A stretch of 64,000 bases of DNA from Lycium barbarum (GCF_019175385.1 NC_083345.1:42678098-42742097); one strand, 5' to 3'; shown: positions 44,692 to 56,129, numbered from the stretch's first letter. A program made the numbers and translations. The notes: a model not told the origin generated them from the letters alone.

Positions 44692-45183
44692 TGTAACACC
44701 TCGTATCTTGGAACTAAGGTTAGACTCATATCATTAGAGTTTTAGTGGAAAAACTGAAGATTTGAACATTTTGCGAAAATGGTTGATAGGCCTACTTCGG
44801 CCAGTGATAACTCCTTGATTAGTTGGGAATTTGGGAAAGTACCCTTAATAAAAGTTGTAGTACGTAGAAATATCTTTCTAACGATATAAGGACCAGTCCA
44901 ATCAGAGATCGGAGCAAGGAGATATGATTGTCTCAATATGGCTAATAGTAAGGCACTTAAAATTCGATAGAATCGGCTAAATTTTTGATACGTCTGTCTT
45001 CCAGTCAAATTTGGTGAAAATCCGTTGGGAAATTGAGGAAACGTAAAACATGAAAGTTGTAGCCCTTTGAAATATCTTTCCAACGGTATATCTGTACAAG
45101 AAGTTATGTCCATTTTACCGAACACTGTGCAGAACCGACACCCGTAGCTCTTTCAGGCGCGTGGGGGCGTGTGCGATGGCCCC
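44692..45183 (+). repeat. Element D 3' LTR, truncated
   Basis: Collinear with 38359-38860 and ends at GATGGCCCCGC. The next base starts truncated LTR sequence of element E in the opposite orientation. Confidence 0.9.
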
Positions 45184-45958
45184 GCCGAAAATGGCGAAAA
45201 ATAAGAGGAATCAAGTGTATAGCTTCTGCTTTGCTTGGTTTTTTGCGGAAAAGAGGAAAGAAATTCAAAATCTTTCGGTCAACCCTCTCTGAATCGTTTT
45301 CACGTGATTCTTACAGAGGTTTACTCGGAATGGCCATACAATCTCTGCCTTGGTTGAAAGAGAGAGTAGGGTTTGCTAAAAATGGGAATGGAGGCGAGAA
45401 GAGAGAGGAAAGGAAGGGGAGAGAAGATGACGGTCAGCTGTCATTGTTTAGGGATTAGGTTTTTTTTGTTTAGTTAGGAGATGAAGGTGTCGATTGGGCC
45501 GGGTCTGGGTAGTCATTTGGGCTGGATCAGATAAAAAGAAAAAAGGGTAGTGGGCTGATGTGTTTGGGTAAAATGGATAATGGGAAATATTTGTGCGCTG
45601 ATTTGGTAATGAATTAAAGTGTGGGCTGGTGAGGGATCCGAATTTTGTCCCTTTCCTCTTTTAATTTAATTATTTTGGGCTTCTAACTTAATATCTAGTA
45701 CAATATATATTATGTGAAGACAAATAATAATTTGCATGTATAAAGTAAATATTAATTTAACGAGTACGAACCATTTAAAATTAGTGATAAAGTAATACTA
45801 GTAATGTTGATAGTAAAAGTAATGAAAATGAAAGTAAGGATATTAATAGTAGTAAAAATAAAAAATAGTTGCGAAAACAAAGTATTTAGCTCGTTAATAA
45901 ATTTAGAAGCTCCAGGAAATAAATTGAAATAAAGGAGGGACAAAATTGGGTGTCAACA
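45184..45958 (-). repeat. Element E 3' LTR, truncated
   Basis: Aligns with 55355-56129 at equal length. On minus it starts TGTTGACACCC at 45958. The remaining 2.7 kb or so of the LTR is missing at the junction with element D. Confidence 0.9.
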
Positions 45959-45962
45959 GATG

Positions 45963-45971
45963 CCCCTCTTC
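45963..45971 (-). other. Element E polypurine tract
   Basis: GAAGAGGGG on the minus strand, four bases before the 3' LTR start. Confidence 0.7.
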
Positions 45972-46589
45972 GACCGAAGACGATGTAAGAGTTTTCGGGC
46001 GAAAAAGTTGACGTAATAGCCAATTTTGTTCCGACCCACGAATACGAACTTGGAAGAACTTGAGAAAGAATGGGTTAGGAGAATTGGTGGAAAATATTAT
46101 GAGGGCAGAAGAAATTATGCCCGAACCCATTTCGAGTTGCCTATATATCTCGGGTTTTGTGAAAATCAAGCTGTATGAAGTTTGAAAGAAGCGGGTCGAT
46201 ACTAACGCTACGCTTTTTGCTCCAGTGTTGAATTATTGTGAGACTGGGATACAGAAAAGGATACAAGATTGTGAAAAGAGTTGATTGAGTAGAGTCTTAG
46301 CGGTGGATATGAAAGAGAAATTAACCTACGTATCACGTTTTAGTTGACGTAGACGGAATTGAGTTCGAGAGTAGATTCGTGACCCTTGCTTGTGAGTTTG
46401 ATATTCCTCTTCAGCAAATTTGCCCCAGTTCACTGCGTAAGATAAAGTTCCACATTGTGCTGTGTCTCTGTATGTGGGTCGTACTTTCTGTCAAAAACTG
46501 AAATTTATGTCAAAATCAGTAATAAAGTCAGGGGTAAAGTTGAAAATGTAAATCTTATAAAGAATGTAGAATGATAATAAATATAAGTG

Positions 46590-47800
46590 TGAGAATGAAG
46601 ATGAAGCCGTGTGGCTTATAGTAAGGTCGTGTGTCCAAATGTTGTCTCTGGTTGTCTTTAGGGACTTGAATAAATGTGTGATGTGTATGCCGAGGATGTA
46701 ATAATATCTCTAGTTGTATTTGGAGACTTTAATGATAGTAATAAGGCCTCCGGCTGTTTTCCGGGACTCGATGATAAATGTTGTCTGTGACATGTAAGGT
46801 AAAGTGGATGATAAAGTAAAGTAATAAAGTAGAGAGTAAAGTAAAAGTGCAGCCGTTTGGCTTATGCAGATGAGGTCGTGTAGCCATGTGATGTCTCCAG
46901 TTGTCTTCGGGGACTCGACGATATCTGTGAAATTAAGGTAAAGTTATTAAAGTGAATGATAAGGTAATTAGTAAAGTAAAAAGTGAAGTAAGAGTGCAGT
47001 CGTCTGGCTTATGAAAATGAGGCTGTATAGCCATATGATATCTCCGGTTGTCCTCGGAGACTTGATGAAAATTCCCGTAAAGTCCGGGGTAAAGTCGTAA
47101 AGTGGATGATGTCTCTTGTTGTCTTCGGAGACTTAATGATAATTCCTGTAAAGTTCAGGGTAAAGTCGTTAAAGTTGGTAAAGTGAATGATAAAGTAGAG
47201 AGTAAAGTCATAGTGTAGCCGTCTGACTTATGCATATGAGGCTGTATAGCCGAATGATGCCCCCGGTTGTCTTCGGAGGCTTTGATGCAGATTTCCGTAA
47301 AGTCCGGGGTAAAGTCGTAAAGTGGATGATGTCTCCGGTTGTCTTCGGAGACATAATGATAAATCATGTAAAGTTTAGGGTAAAGTCGTTAAAGTTGATA
47401 AAGTGAATGATAAAGTAGAGAGTAAAGTAATAGTGTAGCCGTCTGGCTTATGCATATGAGGCTGTGTAGCCGAATGATGCCCCCGGTTGTCTTCGGAGAC
47501 TTAATGATAATCCCTGCAAAGTTCAGGATAAAGTTGTTAAAGTTGGTAAAGTAAATGATAAAGTAATTGGTAAGGTAGAGTGATGGTGTAGCCGTTTGGC
47601 TAATGCGGAAGAGGCTGAATAGCCAAATGATGCCTCCCGTTGTCTTCAGAGATTTAATGTTGATTCCTGTAAAGTTCAGGGTAAAGTGGTTAAAGTATAT
47701 AAAGTGAATGATAAAATAATTGATAAAGTATGGAGTAAAGGGATAGCATAGCCATTTGGCTGATGATGTTGACGGTATCGTGACAGGCCAAACTAATGAC
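46590..47800 (-). repeat. Large tandem array in element E 3' region
   Basis: Diverged tandem units built from two modules: GTAGCCGTCTGGCTTATGCA...GTGTAGCCGAATGATG and GTTGTCTTCGGAGAC followed by AAAGTCGTAAAGT-type text. Module 1 copies start near 46850, 46997, 47213, 47437, 47587 and 47747, so the spacing alternates between about 150 and 220 bp. It lies between gag and the 3' LTR, the position where Tat/Ogre elements are known to grow satellite-like arrays. Confidence 0.85.
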
Positions 47801-48184
47801 ACGTAATCCTGATTTAATTCGCCTTCAATCTCGACAACCTATAAAACAGGTATATTTGGTAATAAAGTCATAAATTTATTGTGATAAAAATAAAATTAAA
47901 GATAAAGTTGGAAATAAAGCCTTTTGGCTTTTGAGGCGAGGTCATAATGAGCCAAATGATGTTTTCGGCCATGATTGATGGACTTGACTGTTGGTCTCGT
48001 GGTCTTTTAATTCCTGCACTCAAATAAAAATTCTTAGTTTGGGAGGGGGAAGCTGATTCGTGTTGACTCGAAGCTTGACGTTGTTGGCGCTGCATTCGTC
48101 TTGTTTGTTTGGATCTTGTGATCTCCGTAAAAATCTCGGTAGATGAATAGTAGTGAAAATAATTGAAGGAAAGTGTTTCATTTG

Positions 48185-48312
48185 AAAGATATGTATGTAA
48201 GTATATGTATAAGGAAAGATATATACGTAAGTAGATGTGTATAAGGAAAGATATATATGTAAATAAATCTATATAAGGAAAGATATATATGTAAATATAT
48301 GTATGCAAGGAA

Positions 48313-48391
<79 letters not shown>

Positions 48392-48412
48392 AGGAAAGAT
48401 ATATGTAAATTG
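48185..48412. repeat. AAGGAAAGATATATA array with (TA)n
   Basis: About six units of 30-32 bp (AAGGAAAGATATATATGTAA...). One of them contains an expanded perfect TA run at about 48315-48382. The open frames over it (poly Tyr-Ile) are artefacts. Confidence 0.9.
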
Positions 48413-48584
48413 TAAAATATTTCTGCCAACTTCAGATTGTGACACTTCTGAAACGATTGAAAAGTCATTTGTCTATGCTATTTCCTGTCTGGTAGCCTTA
48501 ATCCTATCGATGTCCAACTCTTCTCTTGTCTAGTCTTTCAAAATATGCCCCAGTTTCGACTTCGAAGGGTATACTAAACCTATG

Positions 48585-48960
48585 TTATGGTGTGACTGAA
48601 CCTTATAGAGGTTGCCTACGTATCCCACCAAGGGCATCAGGGCAGAACGTAGTTCGTAAGTACGTAAAAAATGTGATTTGTAATTTTGATGAAGGGACCG
48701 AACCCGATGTGGATTGCCTACGTATCCCACCAAGGGAATCAGGTCGGCGTAGTTCTGTTACACAAATGGCAAAAGGTTTGTTGGGTTTCTACCTAAATAT
48801 GACTGACCCGTGTATTGATAGTCTACGAATCCCGCCGAGGGAATCAGGACATGTATAGTTCTCCTTGTATAAGGGTTTTTGGATTTTCTATTATAATGCA
48901 ACCGAACCCTATGTGGGCTGCTTACGTATCCCCCCACGGGAATCAGGTCAGCGTAGTTCG
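48585..48960. repeat. CCTACGTATCCC repeat, four copies
   Basis: Four diverged copies, roughly 110 bp apart, of a segment like GCCTACGTATCCCACCAAGG followed by GAATCAGG and CGTAGTTC (near 48609, 48716, 48820 and 48920). It lies in the element E 3' region, just beyond the main array. The plus-strand open frame across it repeats LRIPPRESG only because the DNA repeats. Confidence 0.8.
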
Positions 48961-49337
48961 TACTTGTATTAAAGGAAAGGTTGCAAACTAGGCTGTTTAA
49001 CCTAATGTCGTCCTTTGATTTCATGTTTGTGTCGCTATCTATTGGCTGTTTCGTTTTCTTTCCAAAGGAATCTCGTCTTATCCTCCAATTTCTTTGTTAT
49101 TTTCTCGAGATGTATGTTATTCATTCGTTCATTTTGTGTCACAATCATAGAGTTGGCAGATTTGATAAATAAAGTAGAAAATAACAATAATAGATGATTA
49201 AGGAAAATCAGAAATGCATTCATAGTTTTTGTAATTTAAGCTTCCAAAAGATGAGGCAAAGCAACAAAAGTTTTGGGGCACGATTTAAGCCTCAATTTTA
49301 AGATTGTGCTATCACAAAAAGTTTACTACATGTTCAT

Positions 49338-51563
49338 CTACCAAGACTCCCGACGAACCAGGGATGGAGTAAAGGTCCAATTCTTCAGAGTTTCTCCTGG
49401 TTCGGCACCCTGAATGGTCGGTGTCTCGGTGTTATGAGTAGTTGTAGCAGCAATCTTCATTGGTGCTTGTTTTTGGATTGTTCCCACGGGAGCAACAAAA
49501 GTTGATGGCATGATGGGTTTCACATCTCCATCTTTCTCGACAGTGATCATGTTCACGTTGGCATTTTCATGAGTAGGTAAAGGATTGTTGACCACATTGG
49601 GCCAAGCTCCAGTGAGCTGGATCGCTCCTTCCTTAATCAGGACTTTGATTTTGTTTTTGAGGCCATAGCAATCCTCAGTGTCATGCCCAGCGACTCCAGA
49701 ATGGTAAGCACAGCGCTTGGAACCATCAAACCATCTTGGAATAGGATCGGGAATTTTCCCTTCGATAGGCTGTATCACGCCGGCTGCTTTCATTCTTTCG
49801 AACAATTGAGCCAAAGGTTCAGCGAACCGAGTGTAATTACGGGTGTTTTTGATGTCAGGATTTGGACGGGCTTTAGGTGTGGTGTGTGGTCGATTTTGGT
49901 AAGTGGGAGCTCGAACGGGATGATATGGACGTGGGTTTTGATAGTGAGGTGCTCGGGGTTGGTAGTGATTTGTTTGGGCGTTGTAGACAGGGTAAGGAGA
50001 TAGTGGAGCTTGGTAGGGTTCAGTGTAGTGGTAAGGGTAGAAAGGTTGTTGTGGATGGTTAAAGTATGTAATGGCTTGGCTTGGCTTATGTCCTTGGACA
50101 TTCATGACTGCAGCGACGTCTTCTTTCTTCTTTTTGGTTCCACTGATAGAACCATATTGAATAGCCTTGTTTACTGCTTGCAGAGCAGTAAGATCCTGAA
50201 TTTTTCTTGATTTGATGCCTTCTTCTAAGGCTTCTCCCATTCGGACAACTTCTGTGAATTTCTGTCCCATCATGCCTATCATTTTCTCATAAAATATGCC
50301 AGCCTGGCATTCAATGAAAGTGGCAGTCATTTCTCTGTCATTCATCGGGGGTTGAACCCTGGCTGCTTCTGACCTCCAACGCAGTGCATATTCACGAAAC
50401 GACTCAGTTGGCTTCTTAGTTAACTTAGTCATGTAGACTCTGTCCGGTGTGATGTTGGTGTTGAAATTGAATCGATCCATAAAGTCTTGGGCCATGTCGC
50501 TCCAACCATGCCACTTGCGGACGTCTTGTTGTGTATACCAGGTAAGAGCTTCACCAGACAAGCTTCTTATGAATAGCTTTATTCTTATGATCTGATCTCT
50601 ACCTACTCCAACTAGTTTGTCGCAATAAGCCCTTAAGTGTGTATGAGGATCGCCGGTTCTATTAAAAGTATCAAACTTCGGCGGTTTGTAGCCTAAGGGC
50701 AAATCGACGTCAGGCTGCACACACAGATCTTCGTATTCTATGCTTTTAGTTCCCCTAGCAACTTGAAGGTTTCTCATTGCCTCCTTGAGACTGTGGATCT
50801 CTTTTAACAACATATCATCCGCCCTTGCTTTTGCTTCCTTTTCCATTTCCTCGTATTGATCTACCTCGGGTTGGAACCTGACCGTTACGGGGTTGGTAAA
50901 GGCTTGTTTTTCGGCTGCATATACCGGAGGAACATACTGTGTGTTGGGAGTGACAAAATGTGCCCCTTGTATATGCTGGGTTGGATAAGTTTGGACGGTA
51001 GGAGTATTTTGGACTGGAGGTGGTGTGTTATAAGTGGTGTTTGTAGGTAGTTGGTTTCGTGGGTTTAGAGGAGTATTTGTAGGTGGTGGATTAGTATTGG
51101 TGGGTACAAGAATGTAAGGAGTGTGAACTTGTGATTGATTTGGTGGATTTGTGAGGGTGATAGGAGGGAAGTTGTTGTTGGTAGGTGCATTATTTTGTGG
51201 AAGAAAATGTTCAGGGACTGGGGATTCAAGTGATGGAAAACGAGATGGGTTCGGTGCGACAGTTCTGGGTTCAGGAGGTGGACTTTGAAGTGTAACGAAT
51301 AGGTTGGTCAGGTCCCTAACCCGATTTAGTTCGCCACGTAGGTCCTCAATCTCTTGAGTCAGGCGGGCGATATGTTCGTCATGTTGAATAGTGGTTCTAT
51401 GTTCGGAAGTCTCGGGAGGATCACTAGAGATCACGATGTTTTCCAAATCAGTAGAGATGGATGCGGCTGGATCAAACATGACAATTTCATTTCCTTGAAC
51501 ATCCCAACTACGTTCAGGTAACGATGACGTCTTTGACCTTGTGAGGTAAGGATGGTCGGCCAT
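49338..51563 (-). CDS. Gag polyprotein of Tat-like element E (intact, 741 aa)
   Basis: The only long undamaged gene in the window. The N-terminus MADHPYLTRSK is followed by a short acidic region and a predicted coiled coil at about residues 63-90 (HIARLTQEIEDLRGELNRV). A Pro/Asn/Thr-rich linker runs to about residue 225, then a second helical segment (EKEAKARADDMLLKEIHSL). The capsid-type retrotransposon gag domain lies at about 295-450 (PKFDTFNRTGDPHTHLRAYC, ALTWYTQQDV, SFREYALRWRSEAARVQPP). A Tyr/Pro/Gln-rich stretch precedes a Tat-style zinc knuckle at about 618-632 (CAYHSGVAGHDTEDC). It would assemble particles that package element RNA. The frame ends with a stop at 49338 shortly after the knuckle and does not continue into protease, unlike autonomous relatives. 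ATG 51563 is chosen because it follows the leader and opens the conserved N-terminus. Confidence 0.9.
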   Translation of the reverse strand: MADHPYLTRSKTSSLPERSWDVQGNEIVMFDPAASISTDLENIVISSDPPETSEHRTTIQHDEHIARLTQEIEDLRGELNRVRDLTNLFVTLQSPPPEPRTVAPNPSRFPSLESPVPEHFLPQNNAPTNNNFPPITLTNPPNQSQVHTPYILVPTNTNPPPTNTPLNPRNQLPTNTTYNTPPPVQNTPTVQTYPTQHIQGAHFVTPNTQYVPPVYAAEKQAFTNPVTVRFQPEVDQYEEMEKEAKARADDMLLKEIHSLKEAMRNLQVARGTKSIEYEDLCVQPDVDLPLGYKPPKFDTFNRTGDPHTHLRAYCDKLVGVGRDQIIRIKLFIRSLSGEALTWYTQQDVRKWHGWSDMAQDFMDRFNFNTNITPDRVYMTKLTKKPTESFREYALRWRSEAARVQPPMNDREMTATFIECQAGIFYEKMIGMMGQKFTEVVRMGEALEEGIKSRKIQDLTALQAVNKAIQYGSISGTKKKKEDVAAVMNVQGHKPSQAITYFNHPQQPFYPYHYTEPYQAPLSPYPVYNAQTNHYQPRAPHYQNPRPYHPVRAPTYQNRPHTTPKARPNPDIKNTRNYTRFAEPLAQLFERMKAAGVIQPIEGKIPDPIPRWFDGSKRCAYHSGVAGHDTEDCYGLKNKIKVLIKEGAIQLTGAWPNVVNNPLPTHENANVNMITVEKDGDVKPIMPSTFVAPVGTIQKQAPMKIAATTTHNTETPTIQGAEPGETLKNWTFTPSLVRRESW

Positions 51564-52652
51564 CGAGTGTCAACACGAATCAACTCTTTTGGGAATAAAA
51601 AAAAGAAACACAATAGTGCAAATGATGTCAGTCTAGGTAAAGTCATGATCACGTAAAGTCAAGTAGGTCATGTAGCAAATAATTCGTCAAATAAAGTCAA
51701 ACAAGCTGTCAAACAAATGTAAACGAGTATTCAAACAATAACGCGTCCTAATATGCTTGTGACCTCTTTGTGCCAGAGGTAGGCCTAACGTTTGTGTGAA
51801 GGGTAAAGTGTGCCATAATACGTCATCCCATTGCTTTTGTTTAATTAAACAAATTCTATTTCCCCAAAATGAAGTACAAAAATAATGTATATTTATTACA
51901 TGTCAAATGAATACAACATAAAGTATCTCCTAATCTAAGTAAAGTAAATATAATTTCCTATGTCTAACTTCCAGCTCCATTTTTTGACGTCCTTGGTCTT
52001 CGTCAATTGTTGATCACAGACGTACTCCAATGTAAATCCATACCAGTCATGGAAACGTTAGTTATTCCCTCCCTCCTAAAGTTTAATTAATTAAAGCAAG
52101 TAGTCAATATTTAGGCACAATTATCCTTCAAACATGCACATAAAGTATGATTAGTGTCACTTGGGGTCGTGAACCCACTTGGACGTTTGGGTAAAGTCAT
52201 CTAATGGGTTTAATACACCAAGGGTATTAAACCTCCCAGGTCATGAAATGTATGCTCTTAATAAAGGGTGTTGGTTTACCTCTATCCTAGGTTGACTAAG
52301 AGCGGGTTTACTAGACGCAAGGTTTCCGAGTGGACTACTCGAGCGAGAAGGCTACGCGGTCACCGTTATTCGGACACCCCGCACATACGCCAACTCTCCT
52401 AAAATTTGGGTTTTTGAAAGAAATTTGCGGGTGCGCAAAACACACCTCGCGCGTACGTGTGATAGTGTGAATTTCCAAATGTGGGGAAAAAGTGATACGG
52501 AATGACATTTTATATCTAAATAGTAACACATAAGCAGTTTATATCAAACAAAAAATTAATAGCATGTAAAAATAGTTAACCGACAAATAAAGTAATAAGC
52601 AAACACACAAAGCCTATTTAAACTAAGTCCGTTATGGTTAGAACCTAAGTAT
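51564..52652 (-). other. Element E leader (5' untranslated)
   Basis: About 1.1 kb between primer site and gag start with no coding motif. It includes a GC-richer patch near 52320-52460. Probably holds the packaging signal, by position only. Confidence 0.6.
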
Positions 52653-52670
52653 TCCCCAGCAGAGTCGCCA
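52653..52670 (-). other. Element E primer-binding site (tRNA-Arg type)
   Basis: On minus TGGCGACTCTGCTGGGGA, three bases after the LTR end (GGGCATAACA). Its first nine bases fit the 3' end of a plant tRNA-Arg; this PBS is typical of Tat/Ogre elements (from memory) and differs from the tRNA-Met sites of A, D and G. Confidence 0.75.
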
Positions 52671-52673
52671 AGC

Positions 52674-55600
52674 TGTTATGCCCTATTTTAACCGGGGTCA
52701 AAATACTTTATAACATTCCTGTAATTCCGGGGTTAATTAAAGTTAAGAGTCGCTACCTAATTATTTACGGTGAATTAGGGCACCTAAGGTTATTAAAGTC
52801 ATTTTTTAAAGTTGATATTATTGTAAAGTCTACGAAACCAAAAAGATTCTAGGTATGGGTTCAACTAATCTAGAGGGAAGGTATTAGGCATCCTCTAAAT
52901 TTCATTAATAATGGTTAATCGACCGGACTAAATTAATTAGGCTAAGTGTAAATGTAATGTTATAGAAAAGAAAAATAGTTTTGTAAGTATCGCTAAAGTT
53001 TTAAATATAATAATGTTATTAAAAATAAGATTTATAGAAACTATAGTAATTTGCATGAAAGAGGATTCTAAGTGTTGTTTAAAAGTAAGACCTATGAAAT
53101 GCCTATGAGTTCAATTATGTAAAGGTTTTTAACACATACATGTTTCAAGTGTTGGAAAAGAGTTAAAGTGAAGAAGTTACCCACAGAATTAGTTTGCCTT
53201 TTATCTCTCAAAATAATCCAACATTAGTGTAAAATTTGTGATGTTTTGAAGAAAAATTATATTATGTGAATGGTTTTGAAGTTGGACTTAATTCTTTAGC
53301 AAACTCGATTGGCTCAATTCTACATTTAAAAGTTAGTCTCATGCTAATCTTAAGTCATTATATCAAGTATCAAAAATATCAAACACGCTTCCAAAGAAAT
53401 CATTCAACACACATTCAAACAACATAATAAACAGAGTGAAAAGTCGAAAATTAAAAAAAAAAAAAAAAATAGGAAATCGCCATGGGCGAGCTTCAAGCGA
53501 ATTTCATCGCTTTCTTGCTGTAGGATGAGATTAAGGAATAAGGACATGTGTCGACTCCATGCACGGGTAATGTATTAACGCCGGGTCTCAATTTTAAAAC
53601 TCCGTTTTGAGCGAGTCCCGAATTGGGACTCCATTTCTCCGACGTGTACATACAAGAGAAAGAAAAATAAAGATTAGTGTCAAGGGAATCGAAATATAAA
53701 ACACACACTTAAAATGAATTTAATGTAACTACATAAGTACTGATCTACTATCTTTTAAACTAATTCTCATGACACAACAAAACCCAATCCGGATTATGAA
53801 TGCAAAGAAAAGAAAACCCAAGCTTAACATCAAAGGGGCAGCAAGCCCAGTAACATGTCAAAGCAACAGAACGAGTAAATAAAGGAAGCGCAAAATAACG
53901 TGGGACATTTTCAATCTCCAAAATAAATGTCTCATGTATAGGATTAGATAGTAAGGTATTAGAGAGTATAGGATTTGTTGTCTTAAGGAAATCAATCAGA
54001 CTCATTTATAGGAAAACCAGAAACGCTGCGCAAAATGCAAGAAGAATATATAGGGTATGACCACGAAAATATTCAGACACAGATTTAGTGAAATCAGACA
54101 GAGTACAGAGGGGATTATCATCAGCTGTACGGCAATTAGAAACTCCAGGCAGACTCTTTACTAATGGATCATGACTCACAGTATAATAAACTAAACATGA
54201 GAAGACAAAGAGCAAGTTTACTTAGATGGTTGAGATTTGTTTACTTAGTTAAAATAGCTTTTAAGAGGGATACTAAACTGTTTCTTACACGAAAAACAAG
54301 AAGAGAAGAGTCGGGATGTTATCAAATACCTAACTCTCTAATCCGAACCGAAAGCATCGAGTGATTCTTATTAACTTATAACTAAACTAAATCTCAAAGC
54401 AAACAAGCCAAACTCAATCTTATGCAAGAACGCATTCTTGCGCTTCAAATAAATTTACCAATCGACAGACTAATAATTTTATGGACTATTAACAATGACG
54501 ATCTGAAAAACAGGGCCAAAACGAATGCGGGAAAAGATTTGAAGATATGATTCAAACAGAACCTAGTCTATACTTCGAATAAATCCTCTTAAACTAGTTC
54601 ATTTTTTGCATAGACAGCGTACCTCAGCTGTAAATGGTTCATACTTCGCAAGTTCGATGAAAAGGGAAATGAACTCAATAAAGGCACACAACATATATGC
54701 ATTTACATAAAATCGAAGCGAAACTGCGACTCGCTTGTATTCCTATCGAAATTAGACAACTTAACCTTAACTAACATTCTGGAATCTACATAAAACGAAC
54801 TAACAAATCAAACGCAACGAACAGAATTGAAGCGAAAAGGAGAAGGAGAGTTATTGACCTGTTTTGTGTACAGTGAAATGGGGCGTCGGTTCTCGAATCT
54901 ACTCTCGTATTGACAGATTCGACACTCGATCAAAAATTAAAATGTCTTTTCGTAGATAAAGTCCTTTTGTCGAACAGAGACGAGGGTTAGTCGAATCGTC
55001 ACGAACTTAACCTTTCGTCACCGATTTCATATTTCAACGAAATGTTTTCTGGTTTAGAGAGTTCAAGACCAGATTTTTAAGAAAGAATTCCAGACCTTTT
55101 GACCTGAAAATCTTGGCAGAAAACCAAAGTGTTTTTAAAGTGAAAGTTTTATTTGGCTTATAATTCGGAGTGATGATTGACCACAAAAAAAAGAACTCTA
55201 ATGCTAGTATATATAGGACGAAATTAGGGTTTTTTTGAGGTTCGAAATTGGGCGGGATTTGAGACTACAATTTTGGGTTTCAAACGGACTTATTGGCGTA
55301 GGCCTGTAGCAACATCGAAGAAAAAAAAAACAAAAGGGGACAGACCTCTTGATGCCGAAAATGGCGAAAAATAAGAGGAATCAAGTGCATAGCTTCTGCT
55401 TTGCTTGGTTTTATGCGGAAAAGAGGAAAGAAATTCAAAATCTTTTGGTCAACCCTCTCTGAATCGTTTTCACGTGATTCTTACAGAGGTTTACTCGGAA
55501 TTGCCATACAATCTCTGCCTTGGTTGAAAGGGAGAGTAGGGTTTGCTAAAAATGGGAATGGAGGCGTGAAGAGAGAGGAAAGGCAGGGGAGAGAAGATGA

Positions 55601-56129
55601 GGGTCGGCTGTCATTGTTTAGGGATTAGTTTTTTTTTTGTTTAGTTAGGAGATGAAGGTGACGATTGGGCCGGGTCTGGGTAGTCATTTGGGCTAGATCT
55701 GATAAAAAAAAGAAAGGGTATTGGGCTGATGTGTTCGGGTAAAATGGATAATGGGAAATATTTGTGGGCTGATTTGGTAATGAATTAAAGTGTGGGCTGG
55801 TGAGGGATCCGAATTTTGTCCCTTTCCTCTTTTAATTTAATTATTTTGGGCTTCTAACTTAATATCTAGTACAATATATATTATGTGAAGACAAATAGTA
55901 ATTAGCATGTATAAAGTAAAAATTAATTTAACGAGTACAAACCATTTAAAATTTGTGATAAAGTAATACTAGTAATGTTGATAGTAAAAATAATGAAAAT
56001 GAAAGTAAGGATATTAATAGTAGTAAAAATACAAAATAGTTGCGAAAACAAAGTATTTAGCTCGTTAATAAATTTAGAAGCTCCAGGAAATAAATTGAAA
56101 TAAAGTAGGGACAAAATTGGGTGTCAACA
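52674..56129 (-). repeat. Element E 5' LTR (3456 bp)
   Basis: On minus it runs from TGTTGACACCC (56129) to GGGCATAACA (52674). It is AT-rich with an A-run near 53453-53469. It carries no gene; the small open frames within it have no recognisable domain. This LTR is larger than those of A, D and G. Confidence 0.9.

Larger units (their letters stand above)
38359..45183 (+). mobile_element. Chromovirus element D
   Basis: 5' LTR 38359-40766, primer site 40772-40783, an interior with only scattered pol remnants, a polypurine tract at 44679-44691, and a 3' LTR from 44692 that is cut after 492 bp at 45183. The overlapping parts of the two LTRs differ at roughly 20 positions plus a 19-bp gap over about 475 bp (counted by eye), far less decay than the interior shows. 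That suggests the element was already defective when it inserted. Confidence 0.88.
45184..56129 (-). mobile_element. Element E: Tat-like, gag-only LTR retrotransposon
   Basis: Minus-strand element. 5' LTR 52674-56129, primer site 52653-52670, leader, one intact gag frame (51563 to 49338), about 3.4 kb of non-coding sequence full of tandem repeats, polypurine tract 45963-45971, and a 3' LTR cut to 775 bp (45184-45958). Neither protease, RT, RNase H nor integrase is recognisable on either strand. Gag type, PBS and 3' arrays point to the Tat/Ogre lineage. The layout fits the TR-GAG class of non-autonomous elements that keep only gag and are presumably mobilised by a full-length relative. The two LTR copies differ at roughly 25-30 of 775 positions (by eye), so the insertion is moderately young. 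Confidence 0.85.

Noticed and set aside
45171..45458. Basic protein frame (also 55401-55628)
   Set aside because: Both lie in the LTR copies of element E and run antisense to it; no domain, and the first starts in element D LTR.
48178..48468. Tyr-Ile repeat protein
   Set aside because: Translation of a TA microsatellite.
48526..48858. Possible plus-strand gene with repeated LRIPPRESG motif
   Set aside because: The motif comes from four DNA repeats of CCTACGTATCCC in the untranslated part of element E, antisense to the element.
50010..51050. Plus-strand frames over the gag of E
   Set aside because: Shadows of the intact minus-strand gag; no domain on the plus strand.
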